Shown here: positions 1 through 8,386 of the stretch, in pieces
Layout of the letters: each line of letters opens with the position of its first letter
Position numbering within the stretch: the stretch's first letter is position 1
DNA from: JAAYED01 sp040772225
Lineage (GTDB): Bacteria > Chloroflexota > Anaerolineae > UBA1429
DNA length: 64,000 bases
Direction: 5' to 3'
Assembly (NCBI GenBank): GCA_040772225.1
Contig: JAXGYO010000005.1
Coordinates: 23,868-87,867, forward strand
Position numbers and translations under genes: made by a program
The notes under the pieces: model-generated
Told to the model about the DNA's origin: nothing
The model's input: only the letters and a program-made list of their open reading frames with translations
The model's database searches: none

Positions 1-22
1 CCCAGCGGCACTGCCCTGCCCA

Positions 23-1861
23 TCACTGCTCCGAGAGCAGGCTCGGTGCGATGCGTCGCACCGGAATGACCGTTACCTGCAGTGCGGTGGGTTGGCCCAG
101 CCGTTCGGTGAGCGCCAGCTGAAGATCCAGCGTCTGTGCGGTGGTGATATCCTCGCTGGTCTCTACCGATACCGACACATTGAGGTCCTGGCCGATCTCG
201 ACGTCCCAACCGGCGACCTCTGCATTCAGCCCGAGGATGCGGCTGTTTTCCGCCAGTGCTGCTGCAACCTGTCGTCTGATGCTGGCCTCGCGCAGCGCCC
301 TGCCAGAGAGAACACCCAGGGCGGCGATGACGATCACGGCGAGCACGGCCGTGGCCAGCACACCGCCGCGAAACAGGCGCGCGCGCTCCTTCTGTGCGAT
401 GTTGGGTCTGAAACCCATCCACAGGTAGATCAGTGCGCCGGCCGCAACGATGCCCACCAGGTTGGTCAGAAACAGCAGCGCGGCCCCGAGTGCCAGCGAC
501 CAGCGCCCCGCGGCCAGCAATAGCCCCAGCGTCGCGAGCGGTGGGGCCAGGGCAACGGCGATGGCGACGCCGGGCAATGCCGAGGCCACGTTCTCGCGGG
601 CACTGGCATAGGCCGCGGCGGCCCCTGAGACCAGGGCCACCGCCAGATCCAGCAGCGTGGGCGACGTTCTGGCGAGCATCTCGCCGGTCGGGTTGTAGGC
701 AGGCGCGATCAATTCCATCAGGCCGCTCACAAAAATGACAATCGCGGCGCCGGTTACCATCGTGCGCGTAGAAAGGCCCAGCAGCGGCCTGTCGCCCTGG
801 ACGATCCCCATGCCGATGCCCAGGAGCGAGGACATGAGCGGGGCGACCAGCATGGCACCGATGATCACCGCGGTGCTGTTCAGCAGCAACCCCAGGCTGG
901 CGATAGCCGCAGCCAGGATCATCATCACCACATAATCGCGGTCGGACCGTGCGGACCGGCGTACCTGCCGGTACACGCGGATGCGCTCGGCATCCGAAAG
1001 CTGGGTCATCACGTTGATCAGGCGCCAACGCATCCGCCGGACCGCCTCGGTCGTGAGCGCGCCCCGGCGTCGCACGATCAACAGCGGGGCATCGAGCATG
1101 GTGGCCAACCGCTGGGGCACATTCCCAAACACCACCCGGTCCAGATAGCTTTCGCCGGTTGCCCCTACCAGGACCAGATCGTAGCCGGTTTCAGCCGTGC
1201 GGACGATCCCGTCGACCACATTGTGTGCGGGGACCACCCTTGGCTCCAGCCGCTCGGGGGCAGGCGTGTTCTCAATCAGCGCGCGCAGCATTGCCATCTG
1301 TGCGGAGATCGCCGTTGTGGCGGCATGCTGGCTCGCTACGCGCAGCGCGGTGATGCGCACGTGATCTGACAGGTCCAGCGCCAGGCGGGCGGCCAACTCG
1401 GCGTTGGGGCCACCGCCAAACGGGATCAGGACGCGTTGCGGGTCTCGCATTCGCTCGACAAAGGCATCGCTGGGGCCATCAACGCGCAGCACGGCCACGT
1501 CACACGGGGCGTATTGGATCAGCGGGTCGAGCGTGCGGCCCAGCAGATAGCGTCCGCGTGATGGCTCGCCACGCCAGTGGAGCAGCAGCAGGTCCGGATG
1601 AAAGTCGTTGGCGTACGAGAGCAGCAGGTCTCCGGCGTGGTCGCCCCGCAGGACGATCGGGTCATCGGTGACATCGGCGCAGTGCTCAGGGACCTGGAGC
1701 CATTCGGGAAGGAGCCCATCCACGGACACATACACCGGTGTGACACGCCCGCCGCGACGCCGGGCCAGGGGCGCAGCCAGCGCCAAAAGCAACGCCAGAT
1801 GAGCGGCCTCGCCCACGGCGACGAGAATATGATAGGTATAGTCTTTGCGAGTGAGTTCCAT
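23..1861 (-). CDS. Universal-stress-domain / DUF389 membrane protein (TIGR00341-like)
   Basis: About 612 residues. The N-terminal ~270 residues look like tandem universal stress protein folds; the second carries the UspA-type loop G-x2-G-x9-G followed by N (GATGESYLDRVVFGN). The C-terminal half has about six hydrophobic segments and the stretch VIIGAMLVAPLMSSLLGIG, the hallmark of the DUF389 family, followed by a soluble tail. The family's function is unknown; the Usp part suggests nucleotide sensing attached to a membrane domain (inference). I chose the ATG at 1861 (MELTRKDY) over a TTG 12 codons upstream because GAGG precedes it, though closely. It is transcribed away from the rest of the window and has no operon partner visible here. 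Confidence 0.85.
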   Translation of the reverse strand: MELTRKDYTYHILVAVGEAAHLALLLALAAPLARRRGGRVTPVYVSVDGLLPEWLQVPEHCADVTDDPIVLRGDHAGDLLLSYANDFHPDLLLLHWRGEPSRGRYLLGRTLDPLIQYAPCDVAVLRVDGPSDAFVERMRDPQRVLIPFGGGPNAELAARLALDLSDHVRITALRVASQHAATTAISAQMAMLRALIENTPAPERLEPRVVPAHNVVDGIVRTAETGYDLVLVGATGESYLDRVVFGNVPQRLATMLDAPLLIVRRRGALTTEAVRRMRWRLINVMTQLSDAERIRVYRQVRRSARSDRDYVVMMILAAAIASLGLLLNSTAVIIGAMLVAPLMSSLLGIGMGIVQGDRPLLGLSTRTMVTGAAIVIFVSGLMELIAPAYNPTGEMLARTSPTLLDLAVALVSGAAAAYASARENVASALPGVAIAVALAPPLATLGLLLAAGRWSLALGAALLFLTNLVGIVAAGALIYLWMGFRPNIAQKERARLFRGGVLATAVLAVIVIAALGVLSGRALREASIRRQVAAALAENSRILGLNAEVAGWDVEIGQDLNVSVSVETSEDITTAQTLDLQLALTERLGQPTALQVTVIPVRRIAPSLLSEQ

Positions 1862-2037
1862 CGCCTCGATTGTAGAGGACAATCCGCCGTCTGGCAACGC
1901 TCGCCACTGAGGCGGAGGCGGCAGCAGGCGCTCTTACAGTCGGACTCTTGCGCACTCCCAGGAGACCACGCCGGGGATCCACGTTGTCGCGGATCCCCGG
2001 CGTTCCGGGCCAGTGAATCGGCTTGTCAGAAGAGGTG

Positions 2038-4407
2038 TTAGCGGCGTACGAGAGCAGTGACCCAGCCGGCGAGTCCCAGTATTAGAATCCCGCCAAAGAA
2101 CCCCATTAGCGGCAGGTCCTCGGGCCAGTTGCGGCCATAGTGCGGTGCCGGTGCCGCTTTGTAGTTCAGCGATGGATCCGTGGGCGCGGAGAGCGGCGCT
2201 TCGATGCCCGCGGGGACCACGCCCTCCCCGCCGTCGGCCACCGTGTGGTTGCCTTCCGCATCGAACCTGTTGTAGCTGATCGTGAATTCCTGCGGCTCGG
2301 CGATGGCGGCCCAGGCCGGGTTCGCCTCCAGGAATCGGCGCGTCTTTTCTGCGCTGACGGAGTAGCGCACCTGCGTCCCCTCGGGCACATAGATCCACTC
2401 GTCGTCGTCAAGTAGATCTCCCGATGCCACCGCCCCGGGGATTTGGTTCTCGTACTCCCAGGTGGAGTAGTTGAGCCCCACATGGTGGCCCTGGTCGTCC
2501 CAGGCGTGCAGGTCGATATCGGGCACGGGGCCATCGAGGCTGGTAGGCGCCACGGGCGGGGGGTTCGCGGGCGGCGCCACGGCCGCGGGCGCCACCACCG
2601 CACCCACCAGGTTGGTGGGCGTGTAGACGGAGGTCCCCACCACGGCAGAGTAGCCGTCCGCCGTGCTCTCACTGTACAAAGTGAACTGGATCTTCCATTC
2701 GGGCGATCGGAACTCGGTCGCTCCATCGGCGGCTCCAAAGCCATGGAAGGTGGGGCGAGAGTAGTCTTGACCAGTGGCCGAGGTGGCTCTCTTGGTGCCG
2801 CTGGCCGGATTGATGACGTTGACCACGTGGTGCTCGTGTGTGCCGCTCCAGAACACCTGGTACAGAACGACGCCGCTTTCGGGTGCGCCATAGGCGCCTC
2901 CGCTCTGCCGGGCTTCTAGTAATACATAGTCTTCCGGATTCGCGGACGTGGGGTCGTCGATCTTGAGGGCGCTCCCTGTGCCGGTCGTCTCCAGCGCGCT
3001 CAGGGTGTAGCGCTCTCCCAGCGCCCCTTCTGTGAACTCCATCCACTCGGCGGTCTCCTTGGAAAAGGCGGTCATGTGTACCGGATTGCTCGCGAGGGGG
3101 TCTCCCCACCAGTTGCCGCTGCCCATCAGGCCCCAGTGGTTGACGCTCCCATACTGCCCGAAGGGCTGGTTGTAGTTGTAGCGATCGCCTATCCGTGTGT
3201 ACCGGCCAAATATCTTGTGCCGGCCATAGAGGGAATGGCCGACTTCGTGCGTCCACAGGCCCAAGCCGTCGTTCTCAGCGACCATGATCAGGCTGCCGGC
3301 GAAGACCGTGCTCCGGCTTTCGGCTGGGCCCACCTCGATCTCGTGCCACTGATACTCTGGCTTCCAGGCGCACAACGTGCTCAAGGGCGCCGGGCTGGGC
3401 GAGTCACTGGTAGCCTGATTGGAGTCGCCCGCATACACGACGATCACCCGTGCCAGTTCGATCTCCTCCCGCGGTGCGCCGCCCTCAAAGGCCTTTTGCA
3501 CGGCCGCGATGGCAAACTGGGTCTCCTTACCTTGATAGTCAGCCAAATTGGCGTCCACCGTGAACCAATCCTCTGTGCCTCCGTCGCCATCGGCGTCCAA
3601 ATACGTGTAGGCCAGCGCCACGTTGCCGTAGGCGTTCTGGCCATAGTAGCTGTTCACCTGCTGGCCCATTTCTACGTACTCGGTGATCGGTCTGGCGCCG
3701 GAAACGTCGTTGGTCTGCGCCAGGATGACAAGCGTGTCGCCGATATCATCGCACAGGCCCTGGTGCTCGGCGGCGGCGAACAGTGCCGCGGCGATCGCCT
3801 CTTCGCCTCCCTGGCCTGTATCGTCCCGCGCCACAAACGTGTACGCGCCGCAGGTCCAGGTGATGTATCCAGCCGAGGCGTAGGGGCAGGAATTGTCCAT
3901 GGCGCTGCCAAAGATGCCGCTGAGCATCTTGCGGACGTACTCGGCCAGGTAGCCCACCAGCCCGCCGGCGTTGCACATCTTTTGCCCCGTCTGGACGATG
4001 GCGGCGGGGCGGCCCTGGTAGCTGCTTCGCGAGAAGCCGTTCTCGACCATCTTGTCCAGATAGAGCTCGCCTCCCTTATCCCCGAGGGAGAGAATGCGCG
4101 CGTACTGGATCGTCTCATCATCATACGCGCCACCGTTTGTGGCCGAGGTCTTGGTGTGGGCCACGAACTGGAGGGCATCGCCAGGAGGCCAGAAGAGGAA
4201 CATGGTGTCGTCCTCTTCATCCAGGTCGTACATGCGCTGGGTGATGACGTTGTTCGGCCACCCCAGCAGGCGGATGGCCTCGCGCATGACCCGTTCCTCC
4301 ACGGGAGGCTCTCCGTCGTCGGCGGCGACCGTCGGTGTGCCTGGCAGCATAGCGCCGGTAAACAAGAGTGCAACGAGCAGCAAAGTGAGCAGGCGTGACT
4401 TGATCAT
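2038..4407 (-). CDS. Secreted, membrane-anchored M6-like zinc metalloprotease
   Basis: 789 residues with a signal peptide (MIKSRLLTLLLVALLFTGAM, processed near VAADDG) and one C-terminal membrane segment followed by VRR, so it is probably surface-displayed. The zinc motif HEVGHSLYGRH lies near residue 387 and is followed by HWGLMGSGNWWGDP and HMTAFSK, the pattern seen in immune-inhibitor-A/M6 peptidases (WxLMG and PxHxxAxxK). The region after the catalytic part (about residues 430-760) looks beta-rich with a Pro/Ala linker. The start at 4407 is fixed by an ATGA overlap with the stop of the upstream gene, indicating translational coupling. Substrate is unknown. Confidence 0.85.
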   Translation of the reverse strand: MIKSRLLTLLLVALLFTGAMLPGTPTVAADDGEPPVEERVMREAIRLLGWPNNVITQRMYDLDEEDDTMFLFWPPGDALQFVAHTKTSATNGGAYDDETIQYARILSLGDKGGELYLDKMVENGFSRSSYQGRPAAIVQTGQKMCNAGGLVGYLAEYVRKMLSGIFGSAMDNSCPYASAGYITWTCGAYTFVARDDTGQGGEEAIAAALFAAAEHQGLCDDIGDTLVILAQTNDVSGARPITEYVEMGQQVNSYYGQNAYGNVALAYTYLDADGDGGTEDWFTVDANLADYQGKETQFAIAAVQKAFEGGAPREEIELARVIVVYAGDSNQATSDSPSPAPLSTLCAWKPEYQWHEIEVGPAESRSTVFAGSLIMVAENDGLGLWTHEVGHSLYGRHKIFGRYTRIGDRYNYNQPFGQYGSVNHWGLMGSGNWWGDPLASNPVHMTAFSKETAEWMEFTEGALGERYTLSALETTGTGSALKIDDPTSANPEDYVLLEARQSGGAYGAPESGVVLYQVFWSGTHEHHVVNVINPASGTKRATSATGQDYSRPTFHGFGAADGATEFRSPEWKIQFTLYSESTADGYSAVVGTSVYTPTNLVGAVVAPAAVAPPANPPPVAPTSLDGPVPDIDLHAWDDQGHHVGLNYSTWEYENQIPGAVASGDLLDDDEWIYVPEGTQVRYSVSAEKTRRFLEANPAWAAIAEPQEFTISYNRFDAEGNHTVADGGEGVVPAGIEAPLSAPTDPSLNYKAAPAPHYGRNWPEDLPLMGFFGGILILGLAGWVTALVRR

Positions 4408-5180
4408 GCGGCCCCCTCGATGGCTGTGCGGCGGAAACGTCGTAGATAGCGCAGCATAAAGAGCAAGGCAAGCAAACCCACGGGGATCACGATCCACGGA
4501 TAACGTTGCCCCAGCGCGTCATAGGCCAGCCACCCCGCCGCAGCCCAGAGGATTTCCCACTTGAGGATGCTCCAGGTGATCTTTAGGCAGCCGGGGCGGC
4601 GTTCCGCTCTCCGCTCACGCCGTGCCTCTTTGCTGCGCGTTTGGGCGCTTCGCGGGTTCTTCTCGAGAGCGCTCGGGTCCACAGGGGGAGTGTACGCTGC
4701 AGCTTGAGCGTACGCTGCAGTATTAGCGTAGGGTGCCGCTGGGACGGGATTGGTCGCGGGGGGCACCGGAGGCGGGAAAGCGGCCTGTGGCGCACCGGCA
4801 GGATACGCAGATACAGGGGACTCGCTCGCCGGCGCCACGCCGACGCGCGGCGGGAATCCTTGCGGCGGCGAAGCGTAGGGGTGCGGGACTTCTGACGCAT
4901 TACTGATCGGCTCGGCCGCAGTTGGAGGGGGCGGGGGACCTGGTGGGCCCGCACTCTCCTGAACCGGTGGCGTCCCGGGCGACCAGGTGCCGTCGCGATA
5001 GACGTACCAGTTGCCGGTGCGCTCCTGCAGCATCCAGGTGTACCCTTCGTTGTCTTTGACGCGCAGGGCGTTCAGCGCCTCCTTGTATGTCTGCTCAGTG
5101 ATCTGCCCGGCGACGCGCTGCCGGTCCAGGGCGGCAAATGCCGCCGCGGCTGCCGTAAAGCTCAGGGATGGATCGTCCAC
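4404..5180 (-). CDS. Pro/Ala-rich protein with C-terminal membrane hairpin
   Basis: 258 residues. The first ~75 residues form a small folded unit containing GYTWMLQERTGNWYVYRDGTW, a WYVY-type motif seen in short SHOCT/GYF-like N-terminal modules. A long Pro/Ala-rich linker (about 75-180) and a basic stretch (KEARRERRAERR) follow, then two hydrophobic segments near the C terminus. GTG start at 5180 with AAGGAG upstream. It overlaps the metalloprotease gene by ATGA, so the two are cotranscribed; a role as a membrane scaffold or partner of the protease is only inference. I do not recognise a named family over the full length. Confidence 0.75.
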   Translation of the reverse strand: MDDPSLSFTAAAAAFAALDRQRVAGQITEQTYKEALNALRVKDNEGYTWMLQERTGNWYVYRDGTWSPGTPPVQESAGPPGPPPPPTAAEPISNASEVPHPYASPPQGFPPRVGVAPASESPVSAYPAGAPQAAFPPPVPPATNPVPAAPYANTAAYAQAAAYTPPVDPSALEKNPRSAQTRSKEARRERRAERRPGCLKITWSILKWEILWAAAGWLAYDALGQRYPWIVIPVGLLALLFMLRYLRRFRRTAIEGAA

Positions 5181-5496
5181 AGTCTGCTCCTTTGTGGGAC
5201 GGGCTGCCCCCCATTATCATCGATTTGCAGGGGCAGGTCAACAAGTGTGGACGCTCTTTATGATATCTTACGCTGTATTTCCGGTGATTGAGACTGCACT
5301 GCTGCCGATATTCGGCGTGCCCATTGGGCCTCTGCTCAGCCGTGGTCCGCTCGATCCCGCACTGGCGAGTTGGACGCCGAGAGGTACTTTTCGCGGGGCC
5401 AGAGTATTTGTCGCCGCTCGGGTTTCCAGCTAACATCAAAAATACGATCTGTGTGAGACTGTTGACATCGTTCTTTGAACACTCAGGAGTCTAAAA
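5181..5496. other. Intergenic region without a supported gene
   Basis: This 316-bp gap between two divergently transcribed units should hold both promoters. A TTGACA hexamer lies at 5462-5467 but has no well-spaced -10 element before the HEAT-repeat start. I see no RNA gene or strong hairpin. Confidence 0.5.
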
Positions 5497-6612
5497 GTGG
5501 CTCTTTTTGGTCTTTTCCGGCCACCCGATGTGAACAAGCTGGAGGCTGCGCGCGACATCAAGGCGCTGGCCAGGATGGCCCAGTCCGACTCTGATTGGGT
5601 CAGCCGGCGTGACGCGCTGCTCGCGCTGAATCGCATCGGCGGGCCCGAAGTTCCGGCGCTGCTGATTCACGCACTCAGGCGTGACCAGTACTGGAAGAAC
5701 CGTGAGATCGCAGCCGATCTCCTGGCATCGCTGAATGATGAGGTGGCCCTCGAGCCGCTGATGGCTGCCACGCGCGACAGCTATGTCGATGTGCGCTGGA
5801 TGGCGGTCAAGGCCCTGGACCGGCTCTTGACCGGCATACGCACCGGCGTTCCGGAGCCGGCGGTGGTGCAGGTCTTTGTGGCGCGCTTGGACGATCGCGC
5901 CTGGTGGGTGCGCCAGAGCGCCGCCCATGCGCTGGAACGGGTAGCATCGCCGGATGCCTTTGAGCAGCTCGAGATTGCGGTCAAGCCGCTGCATCGCACC
6001 TTACAGGACGAGGTGCGGGCTGTGCGCCAGGCGGCCTTGAACGTCCTTATTCGCCTCAACGCACCGCCCACCATCGAGTCGCTCGTGGCGGCTCTCAAGG
6101 ACGTTGCCTGGAGCGTCCGCCTGTCGGCGGCCGAGGCCTTGGAGACGCTGGGCTGGGAACCGGCGCGCGATCAGGAGATTGACTACTGGATCGCCCGCGG
6201 CGAGCCAGGGCGCTGCGTGAGTCGCGGCATCGAGGCGGTGCCTGCGCTGGTCTGGGTGCTGGACGACCAGTACCCGCCGCTGGTCGCGGATACCATCGAT
6301 GCGCTGGTGCGCCTGGGGCATCTGGCGGTCCCCGCATTGCTGGAGGCGCTCCATCACAAGGACTGGTGGGCACGGGAGGCGGCGGTGCGCGCGCTGCTCC
6401 GTATCGGCAGCCCCAGGGCCGTGGTGCCGCTTATACAGGCGCTGAGCGACCGTTCCTATAGCGTGCGTGAGACCTCGTCGCGCGCGCTGGGTGCCCTGGG
6501 AGACCCAAGAGCCGTCCCCTATCTGGCGGCGCTGTCTCGGCACGATCCGCACCTCCTGGTGCGGACGGCTGCCTGTGAGGCGTTGCGTGTTCTTCCTGCG
6601 CCGCAGCGCTAA
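5497..6612 (+). CDS. HEAT-repeat (PBS-lyase-like) protein
   Basis: 371 residues made almost wholly of ~31-residue alpha-helical HEAT/PBS-lyase-type repeats, for example DVRWMAVKALDRL, WWVRQSAAHALERV, WSVRLSAAEALETLG, WWAREAAVRALLRIG and YSVRETSSRALGALGDPRAVPYL. Such proteins act as protein-interaction scaffolds; no lyase active site is evident. GTG start with AGGAG 8 bases upstream. Convergent with the MscS gene 27 bp downstream. No signal peptide, so cytoplasmic. Partner unknown. Confidence 0.85.
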   Translation: MALFGLFRPPDVNKLEAARDIKALARMAQSDSDWVSRRDALLALNRIGGPEVPALLIHALRRDQYWKNREIAADLLASLNDEVALEPLMAATRDSYVDVRWMAVKALDRLLTGIRTGVPEPAVVQVFVARLDDRAWWVRQSAAHALERVASPDAFEQLEIAVKPLHRTLQDEVRAVRQAALNVLIRLNAPPTIESLVAALKDVAWSVRLSAAEALETLGWEPARDQEIDYWIARGEPGRCVSRGIEAVPALVWVLDDQYPPLVADTIDALVRLGHLAVPALLEALHHKDWWAREAAVRALLRIGSPRAVVPLIQALSDRSYSVRETSSRALGALGDPRAVPYLAALSRHDPHLLVRTAACEALRVLPAPQR

Positions 6613-6639
6613 GCATCGGACATCACAGGCGTGCTGGCT

Positions 6640-7476
6640 CTATAGGATTCGTTGCGCCTCTTCCGATGGCATGAGGAGGGTGTGGGTTGGGAAGGGTACA
6701 TCGATGTTCTCTCGTACCAGCGCGGCGTTGACAGCGACGGCGACGTCCGAGTGCACCTCAAGCAGCCCGCGCATCCGCGTGTCCACCCAGAAACGTAGCG
6801 CCAGGATTACGCCATAGCTACCCAGGCCCTCTGCATACACGGTGGGCACACGTTCGGTCGCCACCCCTTCAATACTGGCCGCTGCTGTGCGGATCGTCTC
6901 TATCACCTGGGGCACATCCTGTATCCGATTGATCTCGTATCGGATGGTGCGCTGCCGCAATGGCGCCTCGGAGTAGTTGGTGATGATGCTGCTAAAGATC
7001 GTGCTGTTGGGCACGATCGCCAGCTCGCCATCCCAGCGGCGGATGGTCGTGTCGCGGGTGGTCATGTCTATGACGGTCCCCTCCACGCCCGCTATCGAAA
7101 CGGCATTTCCGATCTTGTACGGGTGCCGGAACAGCAGGATGATCCCCGCGACAAAGTTGCTGGCGATATCCTGCAGTGCGAGCCCCAGAATCACGCCAGT
7201 GACGCCCAGGCCCGCGATGGCTCCCGTAATGTCGGCACCCATCATTCGCAGGCCGGCCAGTACACCCAGGACGATGATGGACCAGCGGACCAGGCGCTGA
7301 ACAAAGAGCGCGACGGTCTCATGGTCCGAGCGGCCGCGAAGGGCGCGATCGACCGAGCGGGCGGCCAGGCTCGCCAACAAGAGCGACACTCCGATCAGGA
7401 CAATGGCGCCGACCAGCGCAGGAACTTGGGCCACTACCTCGGCCCAGAATGCCTGAAGCGACTCCTCCATCGTCAT
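6640..7476 (-). CDS. Small-conductance mechanosensitive channel (MscS family)
   Basis: 278 residues, the size of a minimal MscS. Two or three N-terminal membrane segments are followed by the pore-lining helix region (GVTGVILGLALQDIASNFVAG), which matches the MscS signature LGxAxQxxxxNxxAG. The beta domain then begins with GNAVSIAGVEGTVIDMTTRDTTIR, which is typical of the family. It releases solutes under hypo-osmotic shock. Start ATG at 7476 with AGAGGAGG upstream. Confidence 0.92.
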   Translation of the reverse strand: MTMEESLQAFWAEVVAQVPALVGAIVLIGVSLLLASLAARSVDRALRGRSDHETVALFVQRLVRWSIIVLGVLAGLRMMGADITGAIAGLGVTGVILGLALQDIASNFVAGIILLFRHPYKIGNAVSIAGVEGTVIDMTTRDTTIRRWDGELAIVPNSTIFSSIITNYSEAPLRQRTIRYEINRIQDVPQVIETIRTAAASIEGVATERVPTVYAEGLGSYGVILALRFWVDTRMRGLLEVHSDVAVAVNAALVRENIDVPFPTHTLLMPSEEAQRIL

Positions 7477-7776
7477 CTCGCTGCGGCCTCCTCTCTGCCA
7501 TGTGGTCCCGGCCTGGTGCGCCTAGAATAGGGGAGTCGTCGTGTGCTGTCCAATCCATGACGGTTGGCGAGGCGCCGCTGCGGAGACAAAACCGCCGGGC
7601 TAGGTCGGTGAACGACGCCCGCCGCCATAATCGCTCACTGCCGTCTCAGCCCTGACCCCTCGGTATATCAAAGCCTTCCTGCCCAGTTCCCCGCGCGGTG
7701 CGTCGATCTTGTGGCAGCGGCCGGACCGTACCACGAAGGACTTTTCACTCCTGTGAAATACTGCTCCGCCAACCCC
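7477..7776. other. Intergenic region upstream of the terminase cassette promoter
   Basis: No coding feature supported. It separates the divergent MscS gene from the SOS-like promoter at 7777. No RNA gene recognised. Confidence 0.45.
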
Positions 7777-7805
7777 TTGATTTTGCCTGCGTCGGCGGCT
7801 ATAGT
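7777..7805 (+). promoter_or_regulatory. Sigma-70-type promoter of the terminase cassette
   Basis: TTGATT (7777-7782), 17-bp spacer, TATAGT (7800-7805). The predicted start of transcription (about 7812) falls inside the adjoining palindrome, which is the usual geometry for repression. Confidence 0.65.
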
Positions 7806-7806
7806 G

Positions 7807-7830
7807 CCAATAGAACATTTGTTCTATTGG
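7807..7830. promoter_or_regulatory. SOS-box-like palindromic operator
   Basis: Perfect 11-bp arms around a TT centre; the core is AGAACA-TT-TGTTCT. It fits the GAAC-N4-GTTC LexA-box pattern known from Firmicutes, Actinobacteria and some Chloroflexota. It lies directly downstream of the -10 element and 35 bp before the first gene. A second site with the same core occurs at 33407-33424. Confidence 0.7.
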
Positions 7831-7864
7831 TTGATGAGCCTATAGCATACTCAGTATAAGGAGC

Positions 7865-8386
7865 GTGATGAGGAGTGATGCTGCTGTCCGTCAAGAGCCC
7901 TGGGCACGATCTGCCACCCCGGTATCCGGTCTGTTGGCCTCGATGGTTGGCGCTGGCGCGGCGCTGAGCGAGCAGGTGCTGGCTACACTGGCTGTAGAGT
8001 TCCCTTCTGGTGGCGCTGAGCCGGCCGACGCGGGAGGGGAGGCGCAGGAGGGCGATCTCGCGATCATCGAACGCGAGCTGGCGCGGCTTTTTGCGGTTCG
8101 CGAGTTGTTTCTCTCCTGGGTGCAAGAGCTGCGTTCCAGCGAGGGGCGGGGCGCTGCCGGGCTGCCGGCGCAGTTCTTGCGTGCCTGGGGTGATTCCACC
8201 GGTCGCGTCATCCAGCTCCTGCGGGCGCGCCGCGACCTGGGCGGTGCCCGGTCAGACGCGCTGCTGGACGCGGTCTATGCTGAGCTGGAGGCCATGCTGC
8301 CCCTCTCTGATCTATCGGGCCATGAGTCGGCTGACATGCGGAACGGCCGCGATGTCGCTGTGTCGCAGCAGGGAATGGCCGAGTGA
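7865..8386 (+). CDS. Helical protein, first gene of the terminase cassette (possible small-terminase-like)
   Basis: 173 residues, mostly helical, with a central FLRAWGDSTGRVIQLLRARRDLGG followed by SDALLDAVYAELEAML. I recognise no named domain. Position directly before a large terminase and a GTGA overlap with it suggest a small-terminase or adaptor role, which is inference. Start is GTG 7865 or ATG 7868, behind AAGGAG. It is the first gene after the SOS-like operator, so DNA damage is a plausible inducer. Confidence 0.65.
   Translation: MMRSDAAVRQEPWARSATPVSGLLASMVGAGAALSEQVLATLAVEFPSGGAEPADAGGEAQEGDLAIIERELARLFAVRELFLSWVQELRSSEGRGAAGLPAQFLRAWGDSTGRVIQLLRARRDLGGARSDALLDAVYAELEAMLPLSDLSGHESADMRNGRDVAVSQQGMAE

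Noticed and set aside
3076..4398. 440-codon plus-strand frame opposite the metalloprotease
   Set aside because: Antisense shadow of a well-supported gene with signal peptide and HExxH motif.
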